Position numbers and translations under genes: made by a program. Positions 1 through 11,819 of a DNA stretch of 64,000 nucleotides are shown here, in pieces. Location: assembly GCA_911728435.2 (NCBI GenBank), contig OU452204.1, positions 5,146,001-5,210,000 of the forward strand, written 5' to 3'. The first letter of the stretch is position 1. Each line of letters starts with the position of its first letter. Origin of the DNA: Apoderus coryli. Its lineage: Eukaryota > Arthropoda > Insecta > Coleoptera > Attelabidae. The notes under the pieces are model-generated. The model did no database searches. It was given only the letters and a program-made list of their open reading frames with translations, and had not been told where the DNA came from.

Positions 1-2
1 TC

Positions 3-369
3 GTTATGGATAATGCGTCTTATCAATCGCGAATGTTAAATAAGGAGGATATTATTATTAAAGTTTATGACATCTAAAAATATAAATATCCCAGAAAAAA
101 TTCCAGTAAGAAATGTTTTATTATAAATGGTCAAACAACACAATTTAAAAAAATAATACGTTATAGACCATATCTGCGAAACACACAGCCATAGAATATT
201 ACCTCCATATTACTGCATATTCAATCCGATAGAATTGGGGGAGTCTAAAAGAAGAGCTGAGAAAATGCAATCAGAATCCGCTTTAAGCGCTGTAATCCTA
301 GACATATGGAAAAAATCGGTGGATCACGTTATTAACAAAGAAAAAGAGTATCCCATTTTCCGGCCATAG
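3..369 (+). pseudogene. IS630/Tc1-type DDE transposase C-terminus (decayed)
   Basis: This is the C-terminal end of a DDE transposase of the kind widespread in insect genomes; the N-terminus lies beyond the window edge. The first readable motif is VMDNASYQSR (from base 3), the usual context of the second catalytic Asp. A second motif, LPPYYCIFNPIEL (from base 199), is the conserved block before the last acidic residue (normally PPYHCELNPIE). The tail, near bases 300-365, reads WKKSVDHVINKEKEY and resembles the family's C-terminal helix. The two motifs are in different frames and a stop follows the first, so the copy is dead. The family call rests on motif recognition only. Confidence 0.6.
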
Positions 370-902
370 ACCCTGTTATTATTCAGTATAAAGGATTTTT
401 AAAATATCGTAGGGCATATAGGTATTGTTATGAAAAGTTAAAATGGTGCGCCTATGGACGGCGGAGGTCGGCATTGACTTTACAAGGAGTGGTTTTTTAT
501 ATCATTGCAAACTAATATTGGAAGGACTATACCAAGTTTAGTTATTATGTCTCTAGAATCAAAGAGGAAATCGCGTGCCGTGTTACCACTTTGTTTACGC
601 GAGCGGCAAAGTAGTTAGCTGATTTACTTGGGCAAGAGGATGTTTAGAATCATCCACTTGTGGTAATGTGGTACATGTTAGAGTCTAAAATTGAAGAATT
701 AAAGGAGCCTGGCATGGAAACTCGCTACGTTATGTTGGATGAATCTATACAGAAGACGATTTGTTACAAGAAATTGAAAGATGCGATATTTACATATAAA
801 CAAAGATTCTTGGAATTGAAAGTCAATATGATTGAAAAAGTTGTTGTTGTTTAAAAGAATGAAGATTATCATATTTTTGATTAGTTTTTAATTTCTATAT
901 TA
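370..902. other. No recognised gene; one short unassigned frame
   Basis: A 64-codon open frame (660-854, plus) has no motif I recognise and could be chance. Nothing else is supported before the MITE end at 903. Confidence 0.3.
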
Positions 903-1604
903 TACAGGGTTACTTGTAATATTTTAGGAGGTGATAGCAGGAGTCATAAGAACACAATTTGACTATATAGTACCCTGGTCCAAAGTGGACCCTTTTCGAG
1001 ATATCCGAATTTTTAAGATTCTTTGGGAAAGTGTAACCTTGAAGTCGAATATTTATGATAATTTTTTTCATTTGGTCTCGTTTTGAAGATTTTTTGGTGT
1101 TTTTTTGTTAAAAATAAGACATTTAATTAAAAGAAAAGTTTAAAGTACAACAAATCTGGTAATTAGTGGAGCCAACTATTTTATCTGTTTGGATAGCTAA
1201 AAACAAGTAGATATTTTTTCAACAATCTGTACAAAAAAAATGTATGTGAATATTTTTGACAAACCGTCGATGTAAATAAAAATGTTGTTAATATTTTACA
1301 TTTAATGTAGATTTAAACGGCTACCGCTCTATTAATTACCAGATTTCTAGTAATTTAAACTTTACTTTTAATTAAGTGTCTTATTTTTAACAAAAAAACA
1401 CCAAAAAATCTTCAAAATAAAACCAAATTAAAAAATATTGTAAATATTCGACTTCAAGGTGACACTTTCCCAAAAAATCTTAAACATTTGAATATCTCGA
1501 ATAAGGTCTACTTTGGACCAGGGTACTATATAGTGAAATTGGCTTCTTATGACTGCTGCTATCATGTCCTGAAATATTCAGGTCTACTTACAAGTAGCCC
1601 TGTA
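903..1604. mobile_element. Foldback MITE with about 270 bp arms, TA-flanked
   Basis: The ends are inverted copies: TACAGGGTTACTTGTAA at 903 and TTACAAGTAGCCCTGTA ending at 1604. The left arm (about 903-1172) matches the reverse complement of the right arm (about 1330-1604), including the blocks ACTATATAGTACCCTGGTCC and TTCGACTTCAAGG. The single-stranded spacer is about 150 bp. TA dinucleotides at both outer edges fit Tc1/mariner-type target duplication. No transposase is encoded, so it would have depended on a partner element. Arm divergence is visible but modest. Confidence 0.85.
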
Positions 1605-3034
1605 TTGTTCAGTTTAAATCGATTCAATTTCGTATTTAGTTTGTTATTTTTCGTTATTAATGAATGGCGTTTATTTGAATTCCGTGGTTTATTATGAAAA
1701 TCGTTGTAGTTAGTTCAACGGGTAGTTTAATTCACAAATTACAACAATCCGCATTTGGCGAATCCTCACTGTATACCACTATTATATATCTGTTGGAACC
1801 CCACACCTCGTTACAGAATAATTCGACGTTTTTATCTCCCGATTGAGAACGACTGTGAAATATGCGTTGTAAATCGGTTTTTTACTGTTAAATGTTAAAT
1901 TTATATTCAAATGAGAGTACATATTGCTATGCGGTGCCATTATGGTGCTTTAATATTAATACATTTTAAAAATGGCCTATATGCTCTTAACCTCTGTATT
2001 CGAAGCACCAATATGGTCTCGTCATTAAAACTGCTCAGCATTTATTTTGTAGTATGAATTCTGAAGTCATTTTTTCGTTAGCGATTTCTTGATAAGCTAA
2101 AAAGGCATTTACTTCTTTGTCAGTCCGAAACTTTTATTCTGATCCGACATATTAATATAATATGATTTACAGGTATAGCTGCTATATTATATAACCCTAT
2201 AAGCAACTATATGGTGCGCTTAATGCTGCATCACATGGGTCTTGTTCGGCCAAAACCAAAATAAAGCATACTTTTATTTTTCTAAAATGATGAATGACCC
2301 TTTTTTTCGCGTAAATTCTAACGCTATTTTTTTGCGCCTCCCAAAATATGATAAAGTGGCAGCGGATCCTCCTTCACTATTGTGACACTTTACGTGTTAA
2401 ATGAAAGCTTTGGATACCCTGTATAAGTAACCCACCACATTGCATATTTGTAAGATTAAATGATCTCACTTTAGACTTCTTAGATAATTTCATTTAAATT
2501 AAATTAAAAATAACGGCGGCATTGAAATGTCGGCAAAGTTTCGTTTAGACGAAATCACTTATTTAAGCAATGTTTCTGTAATTAGTAAATGGGAGTGCCT
2601 CTAAATAGCAAACCACAAATATGTTCCTGTGGAAACGTAACATTTTCAATTTCCCGACTTTAGAATAGCCAAAATCAGTTACACGAGAACATATGTTTGC
2701 TTTACATTCTAGACTTTTTTTCAAACAAATACTCACAAAAAACTTCTTGCAGAAATGTCATAATATATTTTTTTAAATATCTGATTAGATATCTGTTCAT
2801 GCATTATATTCTAGAAATTATTTTAAACATAAACACACAAAACATTTTTTGTGGAAATTAGTCAATTTTGTGTGAATAATACATTTTTATTTCTTTTTTA
2901 TCTAGTACGAAATTACCTAACTACGTCCGCTGGATCAGTCATCAGTATTACCTGAAGAATTACCGAATTAAAATCCTATGATGATTTGATCATAAACTAA
3001 CTGCTAACTACTTTATTCAAAAATCGGAAATATA
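1605..3034. other. AT-rich stretch, no gene recognised
   Basis: No convincing coding or RNA feature was seen on either strand. An isolated ACCCTGTATA motif near 2416-2425 resembles the outer end of TACAGGGT-type MITEs found elsewhere in the window. Confidence 0.4.
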
Positions 3035-3113
3035 TCGGTAGAAGAGCTAGGACTCGAACACAAGAACTTCTGTTCGCAAAGACAGGACTCTACCACTGAG
3101 ACTCAGCCATCAC
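3035..3113 (-). repeat. tRNA-like sequence, probable SINE head
   Basis: Read on the minus strand it contains TGGCTGAGTCTCAGTGGTAG, resembling a pol III A box, then about 30 bases later GTTCGAGTCC, a good B box. These are the internal promoter and D/T-loop signatures of tRNA genes. I could not fold a good acceptor stem, so a tRNA-derived SINE or dead tRNA copy is likelier than a working tRNA. The SINE body would lie to the left. Confidence 0.5.
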
Positions 3114-3374
3114 ATATCCATTAAGCGAATTAACTCGATCACGCAGTTGCATTATACTTGTTTTGAATAATAAAAGACTGGCGCGCCCTAGCCGCTAATG
3201 AGACCTAGCCAGTTCTATTTATTTGTATATATTTACATTCAGTATGTATAGCAAGCAAAACAAACAGGAGTGCAGTATCACAAAACAAAATTGACGCATT
3301 TCGGCAACAAGTTTTATACGGCCTTGCAGAACCAACCAGACAGACCATCGCGATAGCCAATCACACAAATGGAG

Positions 3375-4240
3375 GTTTGGATTTCGATTTAGTAGTAATT
3401 AAAAATATGTTTGTGCATTTGACAACTTTATTTGAACTTTCATCAGACCATCTACCAGTTGAAATCGTCATCAGCCATAAACCAAAAATATTATAACACT
3501 GAAGATTATACCGCAGTTTTAAACATGCAAACTAGAGTAATTTCAGAAATGAACTAAATAACATTTGAATTAATAGACGAATCAACAAAACTGATGAAAT
3601 TGAACGGGGAATTCAAAAAATTGGAGCAATAATCCAGACCGCCACAAACAACACAATACCAACCAAATATATTAACAAAATTCCAGAACAAAATAGAAAT
3701 AATCATTAGATACCGGAACTACATACGTAAAAACTTGCAAAGAGCCTACAACAACAGGACCTACATTCACTAGTTGAACTGAATCAAGAAATTTAAACCC
3801 GTTTCGCATAATTTCAAGAGTATAAATCGAATTCTACAATATTTAAAATGCAGCAAAATGGTGAAAATGTATGGGCAGCCATCAAAATTGCAAAATCCGA
3901 AGGTAACAATAACAACATCCCACCACTAATGTCATAAAATTTAATAGAAAAAGCTGTGCGTGGGTACACTAACCACACATTATTTCGATCCAACCACTAT
4001 CCAAAGAGCCAAAATAGCGTACAATATACTTCAAGAACTTGATCCAGAAATAGACCAGGAAATATTAACAAGCCGAAAGGAAATTAAACCTGTAATTAGG
4101 AAAATAAGACCATACAAGGCAGGAGGAGAAGATAATATTATTGGGTCAATACAAAAAATCTCAACAAGAAAATCTGGTAACTTAAGACCTGGAAAAAGGT
4201 TACGACAGGATTTGGTACAAAAGATTGTCTCTTAAAATGA
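3375..4240 (+). pseudogene. Jockey-like LINE, endonuclease end and start of RT (decayed)
   Basis: This codes for the C-terminal part of an APE-type endonuclease followed by the start of the reverse transcriptase region. The endonuclease hallmark LSSDHLPVEIVISH is readable near 3434-3480. Downstream are the linker piece VWAAIKIAKSEG and, inside an open frame at 3960-4235, RKIRPYKAGGEDNI, matching the Jockey pattern RKLKPYKAPGEDNI just before RT motif 1. Frames change several times and stops intervene. Bases 3270-3375 read as a different, gag-like peptide (KIDAFRQQVLYGLAEPTRQT), so the join near 3375 may be a rearrangement. It may be the 5' half of the same copy as 5365-6015. Confidence 0.6.
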
Positions 4241-4449
4241 TAAACTTCGAATACCACCAACACAATTAAAAATAAAAAGACTTGTGACTTATGTAACAAG
4301 CAATTCGTAAATAAAGCCTCCCACTAGGGAATTCGGGCTTATTTAGTGTTAGCAATAGCAGGTCCAGCCATCCTTTGTGAACTTTGTTTCACCGGGCATA
4401 TTGCCTGCTCACACTCGATATCGTCACATACATCTTGTTGTCACTAATA

Positions 4450-5360
4450 AAAATAGTAAATTAGATTAGATTACTATTTATTGTCTCAACTCGTTATATA
4501 CATAGTACAATTGTCAAAATCAAGTCAATAAATTACAAAACAACAGTACAAATCTAGAAAAAATCACGTTCCTATACAATTAAATAAACAACAATAAACA
4601 CACACACTTTCAAATCACAGTCAGTAACTAGAAACAATAAAAAAATAACGGAGTACAAAAAAAGAAGAAAGAAAGGTTAAAGACAATATATAACTTCTAA
4701 ATGTAAATTACTCCTGAGATCAGCAACTTCCTAATACCTAGATCTCCTAGTCAAGCTTTGTGTATGCTCTTAATATTGTCAGGTAAACTGTTATATAATG
4801 AATCTCCCATATAAATTGGAGATCGCTTATATAGTTCACGGGTGTGTCACTTGAGGAAGATATTATTGCCATTTCTTGTGTTGTAATCATATTGATCCCC
4901 ATGTCTCGAGCAATTTCCCCTTGATCTTAAATATGAATAACACAATTCTGTATATGAATAACGAGCCAACCGTTATGAGTTTCTTAGTTTTAAAAACTTC
5001 TCTACAAGAGTGTCCATATAGGGTGTTAAAAATAAAGCGAATAATTCTTTTCAGAGCCACAAAAACTCTATTGATATCATAGAATTGTCCGCAAACAACA
5101 ACATTGTAAGATATAACCGACTGTAGCGAACTAAAGTAAACGCTCAAGATTTCTCGACTACCAAGGGAACCCTTCAAAGAAAGAAGCAGATAGAATATCT
5201 CATTATGTTTAGCATAAAGCCTGTCGACATCTGCCTTAAAATTTAGGTGTTTATCTATTTCCATGCCGACAATATTAACGTGATCAACAGGGTGGATTTC
5301 GTGTCCACCGACGTTATAAGAAAATCGTGACGACTCCCTGCAGCGACCATGCATCATAAT
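4450..5360 (-). pseudogene. CR1/Jockey-like LINE 3' end, truncated
   Basis: A 156-codon minus-strand frame (4887-5357) carries the part of a LINE ORF2 just after the RT core: NIVGMEIDKHLNFKADVD (the usual YLG..ID..L.F..H block), a run of thumb-domain helices, and LLSLKGSLG. Downstream, in other frames, comes RSPIYMGDSLYNSLPDNIKS, the typical LINE C-terminal 'YN.LP..I' block. The copy is 5'-truncated at about 5360, so all RT catalytic motifs are absent. It lies between two plus-strand Jockey pieces, which suggests it inserted into them. Its 3' tail runs out near 4450 in AT-rich sequence. Confidence 0.65.
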
Positions 5361-5364
5361 ACCT

Positions 5365-6015
5365 TCATCTCAGACAGAACATGCCAAGTAAAAATTAACA
5401 ATAAATTGTCAATGAAACAGAGGAAGCCCAAGATTTACCTCAAAGCACCTGTTTATTAACAATATTATTTAAGATATTGATTAATGACATACCAGAATAC
5501 AGATTCACCACAAATAGTACTATTTCCTGACGACGCGTACAAAAAATCTCAAAAATAACAAAAGAAGCATATGCGAAAAGATACCTTCAAAACTGGCACT
5601 ATACAGAACATATGTTCATAGCATTGGCTTGCATGCCGCACCGGTCTGGAGCTCACCAGCCAGATTACATACAGTTAAACTACGAAGTTTGGAAACAAAA
5701 ATAGAAATAGTAATCCTGGTGAAGAAAAGTACGGAAATCCGAAACAGGCAAGCTCTGAATGAGCTCCAAATAAAAAGAGCAAAAGAATTATTGAAATTGC
5801 TGACAAATTCTTCACAGTGCGACAATACACAGCTTCGAGTCAACGAGACACTTAGGGAAACAAATAAATGCAATACCCATGAAAAAACCCCGTCTGACAA
5901 CGGACGCCAGTACCTCTAGGTACTGATGGCGCCTAAATTCAATCAGGTAGGTACAGCCGAAAAGAAACCTGAAAAATCCTATGAAATTAATACAAATAAT
6001 AAAAATAAATAAATT
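5365..6015 (+). pseudogene. Jockey-like LINE, RT palm to C-terminus (decayed)
   Basis: The sequence gives LFKILINDIPEY near 5460-5505, then LFPDDAY near 5520-5540, the catalytic F/Y-x-D-D with Pro at the variable position. A frame from about 5590 to 5919 gives HAAPVWSSPARLHTVKLRSL, equivalent to the Jockey 'YGSPVWS.A...H..KLR.LQNK' block, and runs into the C-terminus. An A-rich tail (AATAAAAATAAATAAAT) near 5997-6015 probably marks the element's 3' end. Frames shift at least twice. The RT fingers are missing between this piece and the one ending at 4240. Confidence 0.65.
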
Positions 6016-6739
6016 ATAAATGTACTATGCGGGGAATGAAAGAATTTCGCTCAATTTTCGCCTTGCCTAATGCCCTATGTGGATATGGGGAAATTCCGAT
6101 CCTCCCTAGAGAAAATTTCCCTGTGCACCACAGTTTGCTATTGTATCTAATATTGTTTTGCATGACATGTTCCGCATATTATTTGAAATACCAATGTTGT
6201 TTACTTCTCGCTACTTCTCCACAAACCTCTGTGTTCTCGCATTCCAGAAAGCCATTCTGAAACTCAAAAACATCTACATTCACATTCGTCTGTTTACCAC
6301 TATTATCACGTAACAATAACGTAAGAAGAATAAAGGGAAATATTTTTATTTCCTTTCATTTTAAAGAAAAAGTATCTTGTTTTACATAATATAATGTGGA
6401 AAAGGTTTTGTGGGTGTGGTGATTACGAAATCATCTTGCTTTTATAAAGAAACATTGACATATTATACCCCATATATAACTTTCAGTAAAATATATCTAA
6501 TTTATACTGAAAAATTGACCCATGCCATGCACTGCACAGGGTTATTTTCCATAAGATTTCAATGAAGCGCTTTCGCTAGAAATTTCCAGCGACAACGGTA
6601 GCGGTTAATTGAAATAAATGAATGGTCTTGCGGACATCAAGAGCCACCAAGGCAGAGCTAAAACTCTTATTCTCAAAACCTTATATACTTTTTTAAACGT
6701 CCTTATCCTTACCATAGATACGTACTTCATCTATCAAAA
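6016..6739. other. No gene recognised
   Basis: AT-rich sequence with one 77-codon frame (6027-6260, plus) lacking any known motif. No RNA or repeat signature was identified. Confidence 0.35.
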
Positions 6740-7400
6740 CTAATATTTAAAATTCGGCGTTGCGTCGGATAATACTACGAACGAATTATACAGTAAAATA
6801 AAAGTTTTAGGTGACACAAAATGCTTTGTATTTCTCATAACAACACCCAGACTCTTATGGGAATACGAAACAACATCAACCACATGCCCCACAAAACTAA
6901 GTTTAGCGTCAAAGAGATCCTTTACCTCATGGCATATTTTAAGCGGAACAGATGCATACACAAATCTTATTGGATCTACCTTACGAGTAAAAGTTACAGA
7001 ACAACACTTATCAAATTTAAGATCAATGTTGTTTTGAGTGCACCAGTCAAGCAGAACATTCAAATCATTCTGCATTTGAAGACAGTCAGAAGTTGAGGTA
7101 ATCAGTGAATAAACCTTAAAATCATCAGCAAAGAGTAGGAAACGACATTTCACGCCATTAACAATATCATTAATAAAACACATAAATAAGAGAGGATCCA
7201 ACACACAACCCTGTGGCACGCCAGATGTTGCACGGATAATACAGGACTTGAAACCACGGTACCCCACATACAGTTACGTTCATGGAGATAAATAGAGAGG
7301 AATGTTAAAATATCTACAGATAAACCAAATTCCGAAAGCTTTTGCAGACGTCTGATTTAGTCATGTTTGAAGAATTCAGCAAAAATGGCAGACAAATATT
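6740..7400 (-). pseudogene. Jockey/CR1-like LINE RT palm fragment
   Basis: A 175-codon minus-strand frame (6740-7267) carries RT motif 4, SGVPQGCVLDPLLF, and the catalytic motif LLFADDFKVYS. It then continues through the conserved 'L..WC..N.+.L...KC' segment (LLDWCTQNNIDLKFDKC) and the thumb start. Upstream, in a second frame, RRLQKLSEFGLSVDIL corresponds to the region after motif A, whose Asp is lost. The active-site aspartate pair is intact but the protein is truncated at both ends. The style resembles the plus-strand fragment at 36690-37139, so the two may be one family. Confidence 0.75.
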
Positions 7401-7955
7401 AGTTCACATTAATCAGATGTATTCGACTCCACTTGGCGTTTAAAATATTATTCATTTGAGTACGGAGTACCTAGTTAGGTACCTTTTTTGAAATATATTT
7501 TAGTAACATATGAGAAATATTGATATTTTGGTTTTTAAGAAAATGTAGGTACATTTTTATTTTTCAATATTTTTGAGGGGTATGTTTTATGTTACTATTT
7601 TCCATAATTTTACTACAAAAATAGTACATTTATACTACTAGAGCGTGTCCCAATTAAAATATTTTTATCACAGATAATATAAAATATTAATTAGGGTACA
7701 GATATAACATTAAATTTGTAATCACGAGTCGTAGTTACATTCCATCCAAAAAGTTTCAACTGAGAACATGTAGGTTATATCTTTGACCTTATAGACACAA
7801 TATTAACACATGCATTGATTGGGCAGGTGACAATACAGAAATCTAGTGGGCATAAACCGACCAAATTTCGGACGTGTGTGAATGTATAACAAAACAAAGA
7901 CACACTGGCAATAGAATATACGTCTGTCTTACCCTGTATATATATTTGGGTAGTT
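7401..7955. other. No gene recognised
   Basis: AT-rich. It contains a TACCCTGTATATAT motif at about 7930-7943, just outside the 1.4 kb repeat and similar to TACAGGGT-type MITE ends. Confidence 0.35.
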
Positions 7956-9349
7956 TATAGATATTTTCTCTTAGTTTTATAGTTTTATACCTAACGTGTC
8001 TGGAAGTCTGATATTTTTGTAAATATTATACAACATCTGTAAGTAATAAATTTATTATCTTTGGTGCCTTTACCAAATGTTCCTAAAAGAATTGATACCT
8101 AGAAAAGGACATTTTTCTAGTCGAAAATATTATATTTGTTTATGAGTTAGTCGAAAAGATGAATATATATATTAGAAAAGATAACCATATGTTTTAGTTA
8201 CGGGGTGGTCACTTTCAACATTATCGAAATACCTTCATATAAATTAAATGTCGGACTTTTATTATTATATACTGAAGCTAATTGGAGGGCGTCACGGTTT
8301 CCCATATCAAAGAATATATATAAAGGGCGAATAAACAAACAATGGGTTTTTGTCCAGTCGCTGATTCGGGAGATTGAGTAGTCATTATAAAATCGTATTG
8401 TTTCTTGCTTTACAAATGGTAGTGACTGGTTAATCTTTTGAACGAACTCCAACATAAGATACCTAAGTAACAACAATCATCACAGTCGACATAAAAATGT
8501 ATTTTATTTCTAAAACTACTGCCACCCTGTAGTTGTATTTTATAGGGGTGTATGTTCAATGCTCTTTTCTTATTGTAGAACCTACTTTTCATTTTTATGA
8601 GGCAATTTTGGAAATGCAATAGGACTTTCAAGTTAGATTCGTTTTAGCTTTGGTATGGTCTAGAGGTACCAATTTTATAAAGTTAATTAAATATTTTAAT
8701 TTGTTTTTTGGAAGATTTTTCACAGTTAACAATTATTTTCTAGTTTTTGTTTTAAAGTATACTAGTATCTAAAGACTAAGTCCATTTCATTTTCATCAAG
8801 TAGTGAATTTTTATAAAGTTTCTTAATAATAATCGACGTTAAAGTTTCAGTAAGTTTTTTGTTAATTCTTTTTAAGGCCTTTTTATTTCCAATCAATTTT
8901 TATAAAGATTAAAGTATATTTCGTCTAGTAATTGAATTATATTCAGTTTTCAATGATAATTAAAAGTTTCGTATGGGAATTAATATAATTATTCGTAATT
9001 ATATTAATTTTCCTATTTTAAGTTGTACAAGTAATGACTAAGATTTTCTTCTAAATTTTAATTCTCGTTTAGTTGTTTTATTCTTTTTTTTTATTTATAC
9101 ATATTTATTTCTTTGTTGTTATTCATTTTCTTTATTAATTATAATTATTAAATTTAGTTGATTTGAAAAGCCCAAATCGTGTGTTTTATTTCAAATAAAG
9201 CTTTAATGATGTTGAACAGAAGGGTCGTTTAATTAATAATTATTTTCTTTTGAATAAATTGAGTGAGTGAGAAGCAGAGTTCTAAAACCATAAAAGATTA
9301 GTAAATTTTACATTACTTTAATACGGATTAATAAAGTTGATATTCTTTG
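7956..9349. repeat. Dispersed 1.4 kb repeat, copy A
   Basis: This stretch matches 44566-46018 over its whole length in the same orientation, for example TTATAGATATTTTCTCTTAG at the left end and ATTAATAAAGTTGATATTCT at the right end. On the minus strand both copies keep a related peptide: here a frame at 8198-8476 reads LEFVQKINQSLPFVKQETIR, and the other copy reads LEIFQKINKTLPFVK. Both copies are broken by frameshifts and stops. A hairpin (8978-9009) is kept in both. I do not recognise the family, and no TIRs, LTRs or poly(A) were found. It could be an unclassified transposon or a duplicated host segment. Confidence 0.75.
8978..9009. repeat. Perfect 14-bp hairpin with TTCG loop, conserved in both repeat copies
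   Basis: AATTAATATAATTA pairs exactly with TAATTATATTAATT around a TTCG loop. Copy B keeps the same stem at 45630-45661 with one change at the loop-closing pair. Flanking bases extend the pairing: ATAGGA/TCCTAT in copy B, and the same with one G-T wobble here. Confidence 0.7.
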
Positions 9350-10406
9350 TTTGTTCTTCTTTAATTAAAATCGCTCGTAAAGCTTGAATCGAACCAGTAA
9401 CAATTTGAATAGCATATAGGGGTTCATTTGGGTTGAGCTATAAAATTAGTATTCTTTCTGAATGTAAATAACACCCGCTCGCTAATTCAAAATGGTTACC
9501 AATGAAAAAAGTATACATTTGTCAATGGCCTTTATGTTAAAAATTTAAATAAAAATTTAACTACTATAAAACACTAGCTAACTTATTCACTCTAAACTTC
9601 AACCAAAACGAGTTAAAGTTTGTGCAGATCTCCTCCGAAGCCAAACAATTGTAAAATATGTCATGTGTTAGTTAAATATTCAGGTTAGGCGGTAGGTTAT
9701 TTTTGGTGAGGCTCCTTTGAAGGGAAAATTTTTTAAAATAGTTCCGAAATCGTCACTTTTTTCATTAAAGTAAAGTCATTAGGAAAGAAAACAAATTTGT
9801 GTGTTATCTACTCGCTTAAACAACATACTAACTTACAATGATCTGCTGCCAGAATGTCTTTGAAATTATCTCTATCCTACACCTCGTACTCATTACTCGC
9901 GCAATACCGTAATTAATCCGAAATATATTTACACCCAACACACGCGCAGATGCTTAATTAAAGACACAATTAATTCCCCAAGTTTATTTTATTTTTGCTC
10001 AAAAAATTTGATTGTTGAAAAAATTATTTCTATTTCATTCAATTCAATTCATTTAAAATCTGGCAAGAATCAACAAAAGATGAGGAATTCGGTGATGCCA
10101 CACTTTATTTGATGGTTTTCACCATAAACATATTCCAGCACATTTTCCTCAATAAATCCAGACACTGCACAATAGATTTACACTTGAAACATTATTAGAT
10201 ACTTGATTTCCCAACAAATGTAATTTACTCAAATCCCACAATAATATAACTAATAATAAAACATTATTTTATCTAAGAAAACTACTAATTTATACTTATT
10301 TTTATTTTACTACTATTCACATGAACTAAATCTGGCAGAATTGTTTTTAAATGATACAAGTTGACAAATTTGGCATTCGAATATTGAGTTTTTACCGTCC
10401 TCACCA
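9350..10406. other. AT-rich, no gene recognised
   Basis: No coding motif, RNA signature or clear repeat was seen on either strand. Confidence 0.35.
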
Positions 10407-10594
10407 GACGGGCTACAATTTCAATAATAATCAAAAAGTTCAATGAATCCGTTCGAGAAACCATATGTGCAGACGGCCTACAATTTCAATAATAATAAAA
10501 AAATTTCAATGAACTGGGTTATAGAGATGCAAGAAATGTATCGATATATTCTTTCTTTCATTATTCGAGATGCAAGAAGTGTATCGATATATTC
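10407..10594. repeat. Two short direct duplications
   Basis: A block of about 41 bp starting GACGGGCTACAATTTC (10407) recurs at 10472. A second block of 28 bp starting GAGATGCAAGAAATG (10524) recurs at 10567 with one change. Both pairs have short periods (65 and 43 bp), as expected from local replication slippage. Confidence 0.7.
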
Positions 10595-11819
10595 CATTCG
10601 TTCTCAATTTCTTTTTAAGGTTGAACTATTGTCTCGAGGATTGCAAGTGAGTCTATTGGCCGCTTGTAATATAAATAAAAACGTAAAGTAGAAAAACTTA
10701 TCTTTATGGAGTGGTAAGCTAGCCCCATTCTTGACTGAAAATAGTTTAAATGGTGACATTGTGCTTTCGAAATGTGTTGTGCCCAAAAAATTGAGTGAAA
10801 ATAGTATCGACCCGTAGTCCAAAGTGTGCCATCATACTTTACTTGGGATAGAGAGGTCAGACATCACCTGTGGGAAGGGGCCGTTCGTAGACTGCCACTA
10901 CTGCCAGCTAGTAGGCCAACAATGTGTTTTTTTACAAACAACTGTAACCTTGAGTGTTGATGAATGAAACTAAGTTATAATATTTTACTCAAAATGTATT
11001 AAAAATATGTTGATAACGATGATTTTCGAGGTTTTTTCACTTCAATTTATTATATAAATCAAGAAACTGCTCCGAAATCCACATTACTAAGTACAAATCA
11101 TAATAAAATTGAAACTTTAACGAAAATTAAAACAACAACATTTAAAGACTCATTTTTTTACAAGAGATAGGAAAATATATGTTCCGCAAAGGAGCTTTAG
11201 GCGATATAGAGTGACATTTATGAAAGCAATTTTGTTCACTCTCTTTGTTCAGCTTTTAATTACGTCTTTTTTTATAGTTGTTTCCGTGTTTCCACCATTA
11301 TCAAACAAAGTCATGATTTAAGTTTGACTCTGAAAACTTCTACTAGATATATTTTGAAATAAAGTAACCAGGGCTTTACTATAAGAAAACAGTAACAAAA
11401 ATATTGTTAGCTTCAAACTAATATAATATATCGATAATAATCTATTGTAAGGAGGAGTAAATGTAATATAATAAACAAAGTCGTGAACTTTATGCGTGTT
11501 TTAGAAATTTTCATTACATACAACATCCATGGCAATATTATAATACATAATATCCTCCTGCGACCCAGACCCATTTTTTTCAGCGTAAGTAAATGAAAAT
11601 TTACATGTGAGCTAAGAAGAGAATTTAAAACAATTTCTCCTAATAGCTTTTTTAATTTTTATTGTAACTAAGTGCAAAATTGTGTCCATTTCATTGGACT
11701 TGGGTTCTAATGGATACAAAAAAAAAATAAACATATTGGATTTATTAAAAATTATGAGTTGCAAAAAAAGTTATTCTTATTATGAATTTTTATGAAACTT
11801 TTTCAAACAATTTCTATAT
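10595..11819. other. No gene recognised; possible piggyBac subterminal remnants
   Basis: AT-rich. The segments TAATATCCTCCTGCGACCCA (11549-11568) and GTGTCCATTTCATTGGAC (11683-11700) lie just beyond the 3' side of the piggyBac relic and resemble subterminal blocks of piggyBac-like elements. No TTAA-flanked terminus could be fixed. Confidence 0.3.

Noticed and set aside
660..854. Small gene with 64 codons
   Set aside because: No homology I recognise and no splice or polyadenylation context; could be chance.
3270..3375. Gag-like peptide KIDAFRQQVLYGLAEPTRQT
   Set aside because: It is suggestive of a retroelement gag, but too short and isolated to call separately; noted under the neighbouring LINE.
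5629..5900. Overlapping open frames on both strands at 5616-5919
   Set aside because: The plus frame matches a Jockey C-terminus; the minus frame is its antisense shadow.
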